Positions 52,801 to 60,894 of a stretch of 64,000 nt of DNA are shown piece after piece (position 1 is the stretch's first letter; every line of letters starts with the position of its first letter). The DNA lies in the NCBI GenBank assembly GCA_964605655.1, contig CAZSDK010000006.1:62001-126000 (forward strand). The letters run 5' to 3'. Below the pieces are notes generated by a model. It worked only from the letters and a program-made list of their open reading frames with translations, searched no databases and had not been told where the DNA came from. Source of the DNA: JAKLIX01 sp964605655 (GTDB lineage: Bacteria > Bacteroidota > Bacteroidia > Bacteroidales > CAIXZF01). The position numbers and the translations under genes were made by a program.

Positions 52801-53241
52801 GTCCAGGTCTACCCAATATCCCATCTCCCGGGTCAGCTCATCCCAGAAATCTTTGTAACGCATCACCTCCTGACGGCAATACCGGTTGTATTCTTCCACC
52901 GTGATGGTCTTACCGATATCTTCCTTGGTGATGCCCAGCTTCTTTTCAACATTGATTTCCACCGGAAGCCCGTGGGTGTCCCACCCGGCTTTCCTTTCCA
53001 CCAGGTAACCTTTCAGGGTCTTGTACCTGCAAAAGATGTCCTTGATGACCCTAGCCATCACATGATGGATCCCCGGCATGCCGTTGGCCGACGGAGGTCC
53101 CTCATAAAAGATGAAGGGAGTCTGGTCCTTGCGGATCTCCAGGCTCTTCCCGAAGATATCCTCCTCTTCCCAGTACTTCCTTATCTCCTTGCCGATGGCC
53201 GTCAGGTCAAAATTCTTGTATTCACTGTATTTTGATCCCAT
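49876..53241 (-). CDS. ileS: Isoleucine--tRNA ligase (long, eukaryote-like type)
   Basis: Class I synthetase of 1121 residues. The HIGH motif appears as GIHHV (PSANGMPGIHHVMARVIKD) and KMSKS as KMSKKKGNSVDPF (about residue 663). The editing domain contains TTPWTLPSNTALAVG. DYLSNWYVRLSRRRFWKG starts the anticodon-binding region. Length and the lack of a C-terminal Zn finger place it with the eukaryote-like IleS2 group, which tolerates mupirocin better than the short form (family knowledge). It heads the unit with the DksA-like gene and lspA. Confidence 0.96.
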   Translation of the reverse strand: MGSKYSEYKNFDLTAIGKEIRKYWEEEDIFGKSLEIRKDQTPFIFYEGPPSANGMPGIHHVMARVIKDIFCRYKTLKGYLVERKAGWDTHGLPVEINVEKKLGITKEDIGKTITVEEYNRYCRQEVMRYKDFWDELTREMGYWVDLDHPYITFENKYIESVWWLLARLYDKGLLYKGYTIQPYSPAAGTGLSTHELNQPGCYRDVKDNTVTAQFKVIRNEKSAFLFDTKAEEVFILAWTTTPWTLPSNTALAVGKDITYSLVDTFNPYTSRPVRVILATELMGRYFPAENELLEMDSYQPGDKKIPYRKVGETDGASLAGVSYEQLLPYAQPTDGDAFVVVTGDFVSTEDGTGIVHIAPSFGADDFRTSKQFGLGTLTLVDRQGRFTDEMGEFAGRFVKNEYLPDYDPDKPVPSVDVDIIVKLKHENKAFKTEKYEHSYPHCWRTDKPVLYYPLDSWFIKTTAFKDRLIELNKTINWKPEFTGTGRFGNWLENLVDWNLSRSRYWGVPLPVWNTEDRTYQICIGSLEQLKGEVEKSVKAGLMKDNPLGKFIPGNMAEENYQVFDLHRPYVDDIVLVAPGGQPMYREPDLIDVWFDSGAMPFAQFHYPFERKDELHQYFPADFIAEGVDQTRGWFYTLHAIATLVFDSVSYKNVVSNGLVLDKMGEKMSKKKGNSVDPFEIINRFGPDPTRWYMVTNSQPWDNLKFDVEGVGEVQRKFFGTLYNTYAFFALYANIDQFKYSEPDLPFESRPEIDRWILSELNTLIIKVDEAYADYEPTRAGRAIQDFVYDYLSNWYVRLSRRRFWKGSYSDDKISAFQTLYTCLETVAKLASPIAPFYMEQLFLDLNSVTGKVSSASVHLTDFPKADASKIDKDLEERMEMAQQFSSMVLSLRKKTSLRVRQPLNKIMIPVPDDRFREQIRAVEHLILSEVNVKQIDYLTLDAGILVKKIKPNFKTLGPRFGKMMKSIADHINGMDQEMIGLLEKEGEFLLKVDNQDITISLADVEIMTEDIPGWVVSTDGSLTAALDITLTPELKNEGMARELVNRIQNLRKNQDFEVTDKINIWVEKHPEIISAINQYNSYICSETLANSLQLVDQIPDQEKELVELVEDCSVYVKVSRI

Positions 53242-53256
53242 GCATAATTATTATCG

Positions 53257-53295
53257 GCAGAACAACACCATGTTCTGCAAAAGTTTGCAAAATTA
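53257..53295 (-). promoter_or_regulatory. ileS promoter -7 box and leader hairpin
   Basis: TAATTTTG on the minus strand (53295 to 53288) matches TAnnTTTG. It is followed by a perfect 8-bp stem, GCAGAACA / TGTTCTGC (53257-53264, 53271-53278) with a 6-nt loop, placed within a few bases of the predicted transcript start and 16 nt from the ATG at 53241. It does not look like a T-box leader, which would be far longer. Confidence 0.5.
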
Positions 53296-53382
53296 CAAAA
53301 AAGAAATGAATGCAATGGAAGAAGGGGGTTCAACCCATCCGCCTTCGCTGATAAAGACCTTCGTTTACTGTACTTTCCGGCT

Positions 53383-53928
53383 TTATAGGATCCCTGCCTT
53401 GATCTGGAAGTTGAACTTGAACTCTACCTTGAAATTTACGGGCTTCTTGTTCACACTGCCCTGCATGATGAAGCGGAACTGGTTGGGCGGGTTTTTCACC
53501 AGGCCTGAGACCAAGGTCACCGCCGACTGTCCCATGGGCAGTTCTTCTTCACTGTTAAGTAATGACTGCAAGTTTACATTCGACATCGAAGCCAGGGTCG
53601 TTGGAATGGTATCACCCGGGGCGGCCACACCCACGATGCCCTCCTGAAGGACATGGGAGCTGTCGCCATCAAACTCGGTGAGCTTATACGTCACCCTGGT
53701 CAGGGTCAGCTCCTCTATCCTGTCCTCGTATTTGGCAATGTCGCTGCTGAGCGTTGTGGCATCCAGCACGGTATCAATGACAAAAACTGTGTCATAGATG
53801 ACATTCACGGTAAAATCCTGCTTGATGGTTACGGAAAAATCGGTCGTCAACACATTGTCTTCCTTGCAACTGTTGATCAGGACAAGGCCGGTAAGCACGA
53901 CCAGCGATATAAAAATTCTAGTTCTCAT
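53383..53928 (-). CDS. Predicted lipoprotein of unknown function
   Basis: A 181-residue predicted lipoprotein: signal RIFISLVVLTGLVLINSC with lipobox, then a beta-rich domain with no family I recognise. The segment FRFIMQGSVNKKPVNFKVEFKFNF at the end suggests paired strands. It is the last gene after metH-metF-GGGPS, starting 25 nt after the GGGPS stop. Confidence 0.7.
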   Translation of the reverse strand: MRTRIFISLVVLTGLVLINSCKEDNVLTTDFSVTIKQDFTVNVIYDTVFVIDTVLDATTLSSDIAKYEDRIEELTLTRVTYKLTEFDGDSSHVLQEGIVGVAAPGDTIPTTLASMSNVNLQSLLNSEEELPMGQSAVTLVSGLVKNPPNQFRFIMQGSVNKKPVNFKVEFKFNFQIKAGIL

Positions 53929-53953
53929 GTTTATGATTTATTTGGGATGAATA

Positions 53954-54697
53954 TCAAGGGTTAAACTGCTGTAAAACTTCTGCAAAAGATACAATAAAAT
54001 CTGGATTTTTCTCGAAAATATTTCCCGCCACGATGATGTCGGCTCCGGCTCTGGCCAAACGCAGTGCTTCCTCCGGACGGGTGATGCCTCCACCCACGAT
54101 CAGGGGAACCTCGATATGTTTTCGCACCGCGGAGACCAGGGTCTCCGGAATTCGTTCCGCATTACCGCTGCCGGCATCCAGGTAAATAAGCTGCAATCCC
54201 AGCATCTCGCCGGCCATAGCGGTGCAGGCAGCAATATCCTCTTTTTCCGGAGGGATGGGAAAGGTGTGGGAGATGTACTGGGCAGTGGTGCTCACACTGT
54301 TACCTATGAGCATGTACCCGGTTGGGATCACTTCCAGTGAAGTGCTCCTGAGCAGGGGAGCAGCCTGAACATGCCTTCCGATCAGTAAATCAGGATTCCT
54401 TCCCGAAATGAGCGACAAAAATAGGATGCCGTCGGCTTTTGGACTGATCTGTGACGGGTCACCGGGAAACATAAGTACAGGGATGCTGCACCTTCCCTTG
54501 ATCAATGCCACAAAATCATGAAGCCCCGGATAGATCAACAGGCTCCCTCCCACCAGGATCAGGTCTGCCCCGGCTTTCCGGCAAAGGTCCAGGACGGGCA
54601 ATACCTTGTCCCCGTGATAATGGTCCGGATCCAGGAGCACCGCGAGCATCTTTTTACCCTGGGCTTTCTTTTGTTGTATGCCGGTGAGAATAGACAT
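53954..54697 (-). CDS. Geranylgeranylglyceryl/heptaprenylglyceryl phosphate synthase
   Basis: TIM-barrel prenyltransferase joining a polyprenyl diphosphate to glycerol-1-phosphate, the first ether bond of archaeal-type lipids. From ATG 54697 it has 247 residues. Signatures are LLDPDHYHGDKV, ADLILVGGSLL, FPGDPSQISPKADGILFLSL, LIYLDAGSGNAERIPE, PLIVGGGITRPEEA and IVAGNIFEKNP. Bacterial members are known in Bacteroidota and make GGGP-type lipids in vitro; the cellular product is unclear. It lies 10 nt downstream of metF. Confidence 0.9.
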   Translation of the reverse strand: MSILTGIQQKKAQGKKMLAVLLDPDHYHGDKVLPVLDLCRKAGADLILVGGSLLIYPGLHDFVALIKGRCSIPVLMFPGDPSQISPKADGILFLSLISGRNPDLLIGRHVQAAPLLRSTSLEVIPTGYMLIGNSVSTTAQYISHTFPIPPEKEDIAACTAMAGEMLGLQLIYLDAGSGNAERIPETLVSAVRKHIEVPLIVGGGITRPEEALRLARAGADIIVAGNIFEKNPDFIVSFAEVLQQFNP

Positions 54698-54707
54698 TCT
54701 GAGTGGT

Positions 54708-55661
54708 TTAAAAGACCGAAGCCGCAATTTTCCTGATGTTATCCGACTTCCCCATAGTGAAATAGTGGATGACAGGCACACCAAAAGTGATCAGCTCCTT
54801 CGACTGCTGTATGCACCATTCGGCTCCTACCTGCCTCACCTGCTGGTTGTCCCTGCATTTCTCCACCTCCTTCACCAGGTCATCCGGTATGTCGATATGA
54901 AAGGTCCTGGGTAAGGTATTTATCTGCGACCTGGTTGCCAGGGGCTTTAATCCCGGAAGGATGGGCACTGTGATCCCGGCTTCGCGGCACCGCTTCACAA
55001 AATCAAAATACTTTGTATTGTCGAAAAACATCTGGGTGACAATATATTCAGCCCCTGCATCCACCTTCCTTTTCAGGTTCTCCAGGTCGCTGTGCAGGTT
55101 CGGGGCTTCAAAATGCTTTTCGGGATAACCTGCCACCCCTACCGAAAAATGGGTGGGCGTGGTCACTTCCAGCTCTTCATCCAGGTACTTCCCCTGGTTC
55201 ATGTCCATGATCTGTGCCACCAGCTCCGAAGCATAGGTGTGACCATTGGGGTCGGGAGTGAACTGCTTTTCGTTCTTTAAATTATCTCCCCTGATAACCA
55301 ATAAGTTATCTATACCCAGGAAGTGCAGGTCGATGAGCCCGTCTTCGGTCTCTTCCCTGCTGAAACCTCCACAGATGATATGAGGCACCACATCTACGCC
55401 GTATTTGTATTTGATGGACGCCGAAATGCCCACAGTACCGGGTCTTTTCCTCACAGTGCTCCTCTCCAGCAGTCCTCCCGGCCGGGTCTTGTAAACGATC
55501 TCTTCACGGTGATAGGTCACGTCAACAAAAGCCGGCTGGAACTCCATCAGGGGATCGCAGATGTTGTGTATCGACTCTATATTTTCTCCTTTTAACGGAG
55601 GCAGGATCTCAAAAGTGAAGAGGGTCTTCCCGGCTTTTTGTATGTGTTCTGTTACCTTCAT
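54708..55661 (-). CDS. metF: Methylenetetrahydrofolate reductase
   Basis: FAD enzyme producing 5-methyl-THF, the methyl donor for MetH next door. TIM-barrel features are FTFEILPPLKGENIESIHN, FVDVTYHREE (active-site loop), GIDNLLVIRGDNL, FSVGVAGYPEKH, GAEYIVTQMFFDNTKYFDFV and PILPGLKPLATRSQI. Length, 317 residues, is a little above E. coli MetF. It starts 7 nt after metH. Confidence 0.95.
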   Translation of the reverse strand: MKVTEHIQKAGKTLFTFEILPPLKGENIESIHNICDPLMEFQPAFVDVTYHREEIVYKTRPGGLLERSTVRKRPGTVGISASIKYKYGVDVVPHIICGGFSREETEDGLIDLHFLGIDNLLVIRGDNLKNEKQFTPDPNGHTYASELVAQIMDMNQGKYLDEELEVTTPTHFSVGVAGYPEKHFEAPNLHSDLENLKRKVDAGAEYIVTQMFFDNTKYFDFVKRCREAGITVPILPGLKPLATRSQINTLPRTFHIDIPDDLVKEVEKCRDNQQVRQVGAEWCIQQSKELITFGVPVIHYFTMGKSDNIRKIAASVF

Positions 55662-55668
55662 CGTAATG

Positions 55669-58600
55669 TCAATAATTCAGGTTCTGCCCCAGCAGCTTCT
55701 CTGCCTGCACAACAGATATCCCTTTCCTGGAGGCATAATCGGCAACCTGGTCTTTTCCTATCCTCCCGACCATAAAGTACTGCGACATCGGGTGGGAAAA
55801 ATAAAAGCCGCATACCGAGGCAGCAGGATACATGGCGTAGCTTTCCGTCAGCCGGATCCCGGCCTGGTTCTCTTCTATACTGAGCCACTCAAACAGCTTC
55901 TGCTTCTCCGAATGCTCCGGACAGGCAGGATAACCCGGCGCAGGCCTGATCCCCTGGTACTCTTCCTTTAACATCCTGGCGACCTCTTTGTTCTCTCCGG
56001 CCTGGTAACCCCATAACTCTGTTCTCACGCGGTAATGAAGCAACTCCGCGAAGGCCTCTGCCAGTCTGTCAGCCAATATCTTCATCATCAGGGAGTTATA
56101 ATCATCAAGCCTTTCCTCGTAATACCTCACCCAGGTTTCCAGTCCCAACCCGGCCGTCACGGCAAAACCACCGAGGTAGTCCATCCTGCCCGATGATACC
56201 GGAGCCACAAAATCACTCAGGCAAAGGTTGGGGACTCCCGCTTCTTTCTGTTGCTGGTTCCTCAGGAAACAAAACCGCTGCATGATCTCGCCCGAGGCTT
56301 CATCTTTATAAACGAGGATATCATCACCCTCGGCCTGTGCAGGGAAGAGGGCTACGACACCCCTGGCCTGCAGCCTTTTCTCACGGATGATGGCATCCAG
56401 CAGCTCGCAGGCATCATCATAAAGTTTCCTGGCTTCATCTCCTTTTACAGGATCGTCGAAGATCTGGGGGTATTTCCCGCTGATCTTCCAGGTGTGAAAG
56501 AAGAAGGTCCAGTCGATAAACGACCTGATCTCTTCCAGGGGATAGGAAATAAAACTCCGGATTCCCGGCTGACGAGGCACATACACAGGCTCCCGGCTCC
56601 ATTCCGTCCTCAGGGCATTCTGCCGGGCTCTTGACAGGCTGAGATAGGTCTCCTCCTGTCTCTTTTTGCTGTGGTCTGTCCTCAGGTTGGCATATTTCTC
56701 CCTGACCTGGCCCAGGAAGTTGTCTTTTTGTCCGGCCGACAACAGCTGGCTCACGACGCCAACGCTGCGTGAGGCGTCTTTCACATGGATCACGCCTCCG
56801 GCATAGCCGGGCTCAATTTTCACGGCGGTATGGATCTCCGAGGTGGTGGCCCCGCCGATAAGCAGGGGGATGTCGAACTGTTGTCTCTCCATCTCCCTGG
56901 CCACATGAACCATCTCATCCAGCGACGGGGTGATGAGGCCGCTCAGACCGATGATGTCGGCCTGCTGTTCTCTGGCGGTCGACAGGATTTTCTCTGCAGG
57001 AACCATCACACCCAGGTCGATGACCTCGTAGTTGTTGCATCCCAGCACCACACCCACAATATTTTTTCCGATGTCGTGGACATCGCCTTTCACCGTGGCC
57101 AGCAGCACCCTGCCGGCTGCCTGCAACACGGCACCTGACTGCTTTTCAGCTTCCAGGTAGGGCGTCAGGTGAGCCACGGCTTTCTTCATCACCCTGGCGC
57201 TTTTCACCACCTGTGGAAGAAACATCTTTCCCGCGCCGAACAAGTCCCCAACCTGGTTCATCCCCTCCATCAGCGGCCCCTCAATGATCTTCAGGGTCTG
57301 GTCGAACAACGGCCTGGCCTCCTCCACATCCTGCTCAATATACTCGGTGATGCCGTGGACCAGGGCCCAGGTGATGCGTTCCTTCACCTCTTTGGACCTC
57401 CATTCCAGCGTCGTCTCTCTCTTCATCCCTCCATCCCTGTGCCGGTCTGCATAGGCGATCATCCTCTCTGTGGCGTCTTTCCTGCGGTCCAGCACCACAT
57501 CCTCCACCAGTTCGAGGAGATCAGCGGGAATGTCATCATATACCGGCAGCTGTCCGGCATTCACAATGCCCATGTCGAGTCCGGCGGCGATGGCATGGTA
57601 CAGGAAGACGGAATGCATGGCCTCCCTCACCAGGTCGTTGCCCCGGAAAGAAAAAGAAAGGTTGCTGATGCCGCCACTCACCTTGGCATAAGGAAGGTGG
57701 ACCTTGATCCAGCGTACGGCATCCAGGAAATCCACGGCAAAATGATGGTGCTCCTCCATGCCTGTGGCAATGGTAAGGATATTGGGATCGAAGATGATGT
57801 CTTCGGCAGGGAAACCGACCTTTTCGGTGAGCAGACGATAAGCCCTCTCACAGATGGCGGTCCTTCTTTCCAGGGTGGTGGCCTGTCCTTCCTCATCAAA
57901 AGCCATTACGATGACGGCAGCGCCGTAGTTTCTGACCTTTCGGGCCTGTTCCAGGAAGATCGTTTCCCCTTCCTTCAGGCTTATGGAGTTGACGATGGCT
58001 TTGCCCTGGAGGCATTTCAGACCGGCCTCAATGACAGAGAATTTCGAGGAGTCGAGCATCACCGGCACCCTGGCGATGTCGGGGTCGGCCGACAGGAGGT
58101 TCAGGAACTTCACCATGGCGGCCTCCCCGTCGAGCATGGCGTCGTCCATGTTGATGTCCAGCACCTGTGCCCCGCTCTCCACCTGCTGCCGGGCCACGCT
58201 CAGGGCCTCTTCATAATTTCCTTCGAAGATGAGCTTCTGGAAACGTTTCGACCCCGCCACGTTGGTGCGTTCCCCGATGTTGATGAAGTTGCTCCCGGGA
58301 AACACCGTGAGCGGCTCCAGGCCGCTGATATGCATTCGGTGGGTGCGTTCAGGGATGCTGCGCGGCGGCTTTCCTTCCGCCAGGGTCGCAAAAGCACGAA
58401 TATGGGCGGGGGTGGTGCCGCAACAGCCCCCTATGATGTTTACAAAACCTCTTTCGATAAAAGTACCCATGGTGACGGCCATGGTCTCCGGCGTCTCGTC
58501 ATACTCACCGAACTGGTTCGGGAGTCCTGCGTTGGGATAGGCGCTCACGGGCAGAGGTGCCTTCTCGCTCAGCTCCTCCAGGTAAGGGGACAGCTCCTGC

Positions 58601-59343
58601 GCTCCCAGGGCACAGTTCAGCCCGATGCACAAAAGCTCGGCATGGCTCACCGAATTCAGGAAAGCTTCCAGCGTCTGTCCCGACAGGGTCCTGCCGCTGG
58701 CATCGGTGATGGTGCCCGAGATCATCACCGGCACCCTCCTGTTGGTACGGGTGAAGACCTCTTCGGCAGCAAACAGGGCTGCCTTGGCGTTCAGGGTGTC
58801 GAAGATGGTCTCTATCAGGACCAGGTCCACGCCCCCGTCGAGGAGCCCGGTGATCTGCTCCCCGTAAGCCCTGACCAGCTCATCGAAAGTTACGGCCCGG
58901 TATCCTGGGTCGTTCACGTCGGGCGACAAAGACGCCGTCTTGTTGGTCGGTCCTACGGCTCCTGCCACAAACCTTGGTCTTTGAGGGTCACGGACAGTGA
59001 AGGAATCCGCAACGTCAACAGCCAGCCGCGCTGCAGCTATGTTCATCTGGTAAACCAGGTCTTCCATGCCGTAGTCGGCCATGGAGATGCGGTTGGCATT
59101 GAAAGTGTTCGTCTCGATGATGTCCGACCCGGCTTCCAGGTACTGGTCGTGGATCTCCCGGATGATGTCCGGACGCGTCAGCGAAAGAAGATCGTTGTTA
59201 CCCTTCAGGTCACGGGGGTGATCCGCAAAACGGCTTCCCCGGAAATCACTTTCCGTGAGCCCGTAACGCTGTATCATTGTCCCCATGGCCCCGTCAAGCA
59301 CCAGGATCCGCTTCTTCAACACGCTGTCCAAGCTTTCTTTCAT
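55669..59343 (-). CDS. metH: Cobalamin-dependent methionine synthase
   Basis: Methylates homocysteine via methylcobalamin. From ATG 59343 it has 1224 residues with all four modules. These are the homocysteine domain (RILVLDGAMGTMIQRY; zinc Cys in GLNCALGA and GGCCGTTPAH), the folate-binding domain (FINIGERTNVAGSKRF), the B12 cap and Rossmann domains (GDVHDIGKNIVGVVL, with the DxHxxG cobalt ligand) and the reactivation domain (AVTAGLGLETWVRYYEERL ... FSHPMSQYFMVGRIGKDQV). A TTG three codons upstream is less likely. The full activation domain implies SAM-dependent reactivation. Confidence 0.96.
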   Translation of the reverse strand: MKESLDSVLKKRILVLDGAMGTMIQRYGLTESDFRGSRFADHPRDLKGNNDLLSLTRPDIIREIHDQYLEAGSDIIETNTFNANRISMADYGMEDLVYQMNIAAARLAVDVADSFTVRDPQRPRFVAGAVGPTNKTASLSPDVNDPGYRAVTFDELVRAYGEQITGLLDGGVDLVLIETIFDTLNAKAALFAAEEVFTRTNRRVPVMISGTITDASGRTLSGQTLEAFLNSVSHAELLCIGLNCALGAQELSPYLEELSEKAPLPVSAYPNAGLPNQFGEYDETPETMAVTMGTFIERGFVNIIGGCCGTTPAHIRAFATLAEGKPPRSIPERTHRMHISGLEPLTVFPGSNFINIGERTNVAGSKRFQKLIFEGNYEEALSVARQQVESGAQVLDINMDDAMLDGEAAMVKFLNLLSADPDIARVPVMLDSSKFSVIEAGLKCLQGKAIVNSISLKEGETIFLEQARKVRNYGAAVIVMAFDEEGQATTLERRTAICERAYRLLTEKVGFPAEDIIFDPNILTIATGMEEHHHFAVDFLDAVRWIKVHLPYAKVSGGISNLSFSFRGNDLVREAMHSVFLYHAIAAGLDMGIVNAGQLPVYDDIPADLLELVEDVVLDRRKDATERMIAYADRHRDGGMKRETTLEWRSKEVKERITWALVHGITEYIEQDVEEARPLFDQTLKIIEGPLMEGMNQVGDLFGAGKMFLPQVVKSARVMKKAVAHLTPYLEAEKQSGAVLQAAGRVLLATVKGDVHDIGKNIVGVVLGCNNYEVIDLGVMVPAEKILSTAREQQADIIGLSGLITPSLDEMVHVAREMERQQFDIPLLIGGATTSEIHTAVKIEPGYAGGVIHVKDASRSVGVVSQLLSAGQKDNFLGQVREKYANLRTDHSKKRQEETYLSLSRARQNALRTEWSREPVYVPRQPGIRSFISYPLEEIRSFIDWTFFFHTWKISGKYPQIFDDPVKGDEARKLYDDACELLDAIIREKRLQARGVVALFPAQAEGDDILVYKDEASGEIMQRFCFLRNQQQKEAGVPNLCLSDFVAPVSSGRMDYLGGFAVTAGLGLETWVRYYEERLDDYNSLMMKILADRLAEAFAELLHYRVRTELWGYQAGENKEVARMLKEEYQGIRPAPGYPACPEHSEKQKLFEWLSIEENQAGIRLTESYAMYPAASVCGFYFSHPMSQYFMVGRIGKDQVADYASRKGISVVQAEKLLGQNLNY

Positions 59344-59378
59344 CGGAATCAAAGGACGGGGAACAGGCCATCCCAGCT

Positions 59379-59386
59379 CAAAGATA
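59379..59386 (-). promoter_or_regulatory. metH operon -7 box
   Basis: TATCTTTG on the minus strand (59386 to 59379) matches TAnnTTTG, with a TTG 21 nt upstream (59408-59410). The leader to ATG 59343 would be about 30 nt, too short for a cobalamin or SAM riboswitch. Confidence 0.5.
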
Positions 59387-59432
59387 CTCCAAAACCCCTT
59401 AGCAAGTCAATTTCAGCCAGGGCCGACGCATG

Positions 59433-59564
59433 TTAATTTCTGAGCAGAGCACAAACAGCCTCTCCTACTTTTTCTGCCTCTGCTTCCGTGCTGGTTATGT
59501 AATAGCGAGTTTCATTTTCGACTCGGCCCCGGTCGATCTGGTGTTTTACTTGACAAACAGTTCT
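59433..59564 (-). pseudogene. Possible transposase remnant (ISAs1-like)
   Basis: The minus strand from 59564 to 59433 reads RTVCQVKHQIDRGRVENETR then YYITSTEAEAEKVGEAVCAL and LRN before a stop. The ETRYYITS ... AEKVGEAV pattern resembles the C-terminal part of ISAs1-family transposases (..RYYISS...AE....AI). The HW..EN segment that should follow is lost by the stop, and no longer frame or ends were found. It lies between metH and the secreted-protein operon. Assignment is by remembered family pattern only. Confidence 0.35.
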
Positions 59565-59580
59565 ATATTAACTATATTTG
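59549..59580 (+). promoter_or_regulatory. Promoter of the terminal secreted-protein operon
   Basis: TTG (59550-59552), a 20-nt spacer and TATATTTG (59573-59580) match the Bacteroidota promoter form, with the same spacing as at 21304-21334. The leader to ATG 59606 is about 20 nt. The upstream half overlaps the putative transposase remnant on the other strand. Confidence 0.55.
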
Positions 59581-59605
59581 CATAATATTACCTAATCACC
59601 GTTTT

Positions 59606-60889
59606 ATGCACCAAGTACACTTTGTTTTCAAGCTAACAGCCTGTATTGCATTTTGTTTGCTCGCCGGGCAACTGGTCCACGGTCAGAGCATGACCGTTGA
59701 TCTAACACCTTCAGATTACAATGGCAATGTCAATATCAGTTGTTTTGGTTTATCGGATGGAAGCATCTTTACCACGGTTACCGGCGGAACACCCCCTTAT
59801 TTTTACCGGTGGTCGAACAGTGAAACGACAACCAATATCACTGGGTTACCCTCCGGTTACTATTCCGTAACCGTTAATGACAACGGCAGTCTTCAGACGA
59901 CGGCACAGATCACCCTGGTTCAGCCGCCGGAGATGAAGCTGACCTCTTACGTACATCAATATGAGAACGGGAAGAACATCAGCTGTTTCGATTGTGAGAA
60001 CGGCATCATCCTGCTGGAGGTTTCGGGCGGTGTTGAACCTTATATATATTTATGGAACGATAATTACGACGACCAGGACCGCTGGGGACTGGCAGCGACC
60101 GATTACTCTGTGACCATAACGGACCAGAACGAATGCAGATTATCTTCCGAAAATTTCAGCCTGAGTTCTCCGGAAAGAAGAGACTGGACGATGTCAGGCA
60201 ACGAAGGGACTGATCCTGAAACAGATTATTTCGGGACTTCTGACGAGACCGATATGATCATAAAAACTGACGCAGAAGAAAGGATCAGAGTCAAATCTGA
60301 TGGCGCTGTGATCATTCCCGGTCTTATTGAGAATGAACCGGGTGTAGTAATGGTGGATGAGGAGGGAACATTATACAATAGTAATAACACAAATTTTTCC
60401 CTGGCACCTGGACCATGGATGACAGGTGGAAATCAAATCCCTGTCAATGGTTCTCATGTGATCGGCACAAATAACGAGTTTGATCTCATATTCAGGACAA
60501 ATGCAACCAACAGAATGTGGTTGACCTCAGGTGGGAAAGTAGGAATAGGCATACAGCCGGCATCTAATGGTGATCCTGACTACAAACTGTATGTGGATGG
60601 CAGTATCGCAGCCAGAGAATTGAAGATCATGATGGGGAGTTTTCCTGATTTTGTGTTTGACAGCACCTATCAGTTAATGCCGATACAATCACTTACCAAT
60701 TACATTGAGACGAACAAACATCTGCCAGGCGTACCTTCGGGGAAGGAAATTTCCGATAGCCAGGGTATTGAGACTGGATCCTTCCAACAGTTACTGTTGC
60801 AGAAAATTGAGGAGCTGACTTTGTATCTGATCCAACAACAGGAGCAGATTGATCATTTGAAAAGGCAATTGGAATCCAACACACGATAA
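59606..60889 (+). CDS. Secreted protein with SprB-like repeats and coiled-coil tail
   Basis: Exported protein, 427 residues, function unknown. A signal peptide (KLTACIAFCLLAGQLVHGQ) is followed by two SprB-like repeat domains (NISCFGLSDGSIFTTVTGGT and NISCFDCENGIILLEVSGGV), each with the WSN/WND turn and a tyrosine-rich end. A tail-fibre-like region follows (DMIIKTDAEERIRVKSDG; NRMWLTSGGKVGIGI), and the C-terminal coiled coil contains HLPGVPSGKEI and LLLQKIEELTLYLIQQQEQI. No type-A or type-B sorting domain closes it. It heads an operon with the next genes (gaps of 5 and 11 nt). Confidence 0.82.
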   Translation: MHQVHFVFKLTACIAFCLLAGQLVHGQSMTVDLTPSDYNGNVNISCFGLSDGSIFTTVTGGTPPYFYRWSNSETTTNITGLPSGYYSVTVNDNGSLQTTAQITLVQPPEMKLTSYVHQYENGKNISCFDCENGIILLEVSGGVEPYIYLWNDNYDDQDRWGLAATDYSVTITDQNECRLSSENFSLSSPERRDWTMSGNEGTDPETDYFGTSDETDMIIKTDAEERIRVKSDGAVIIPGLIENEPGVVMVDEEGTLYNSNNTNFSLAPGPWMTGGNQIPVNGSHVIGTNNEFDLIFRTNATNRMWLTSGGKVGIGIQPASNGDPDYKLYVDGSIAARELKIMMGSFPDFVFDSTYQLMPIQSLTNYIETNKHLPGVPSGKEISDSQGIETGSFQQLLLQKIEELTLYLIQQQEQIDHLKRQLESNTR

Positions 60890-60894
60890 AAAGA

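Noticed and set aside
53242..53382. T-box leader of ileS
   Set aside because: The leader is only about 40 nt and lacks the stem I and antiterminator elements.
57169..59436. 755-codon plus-strand open frame
   Set aside because: It lies entirely opposite metH apart from its end and has no protein-family features; high-GC codon use of metH explains the absence of stops.
59344..59605. Cobalamin or SAM riboswitch upstream of metH
   Set aside because: The -7 box ends only about 36 nt before the start codon and no B12-box or SAM-aptamer-like folding was visible in the gap.
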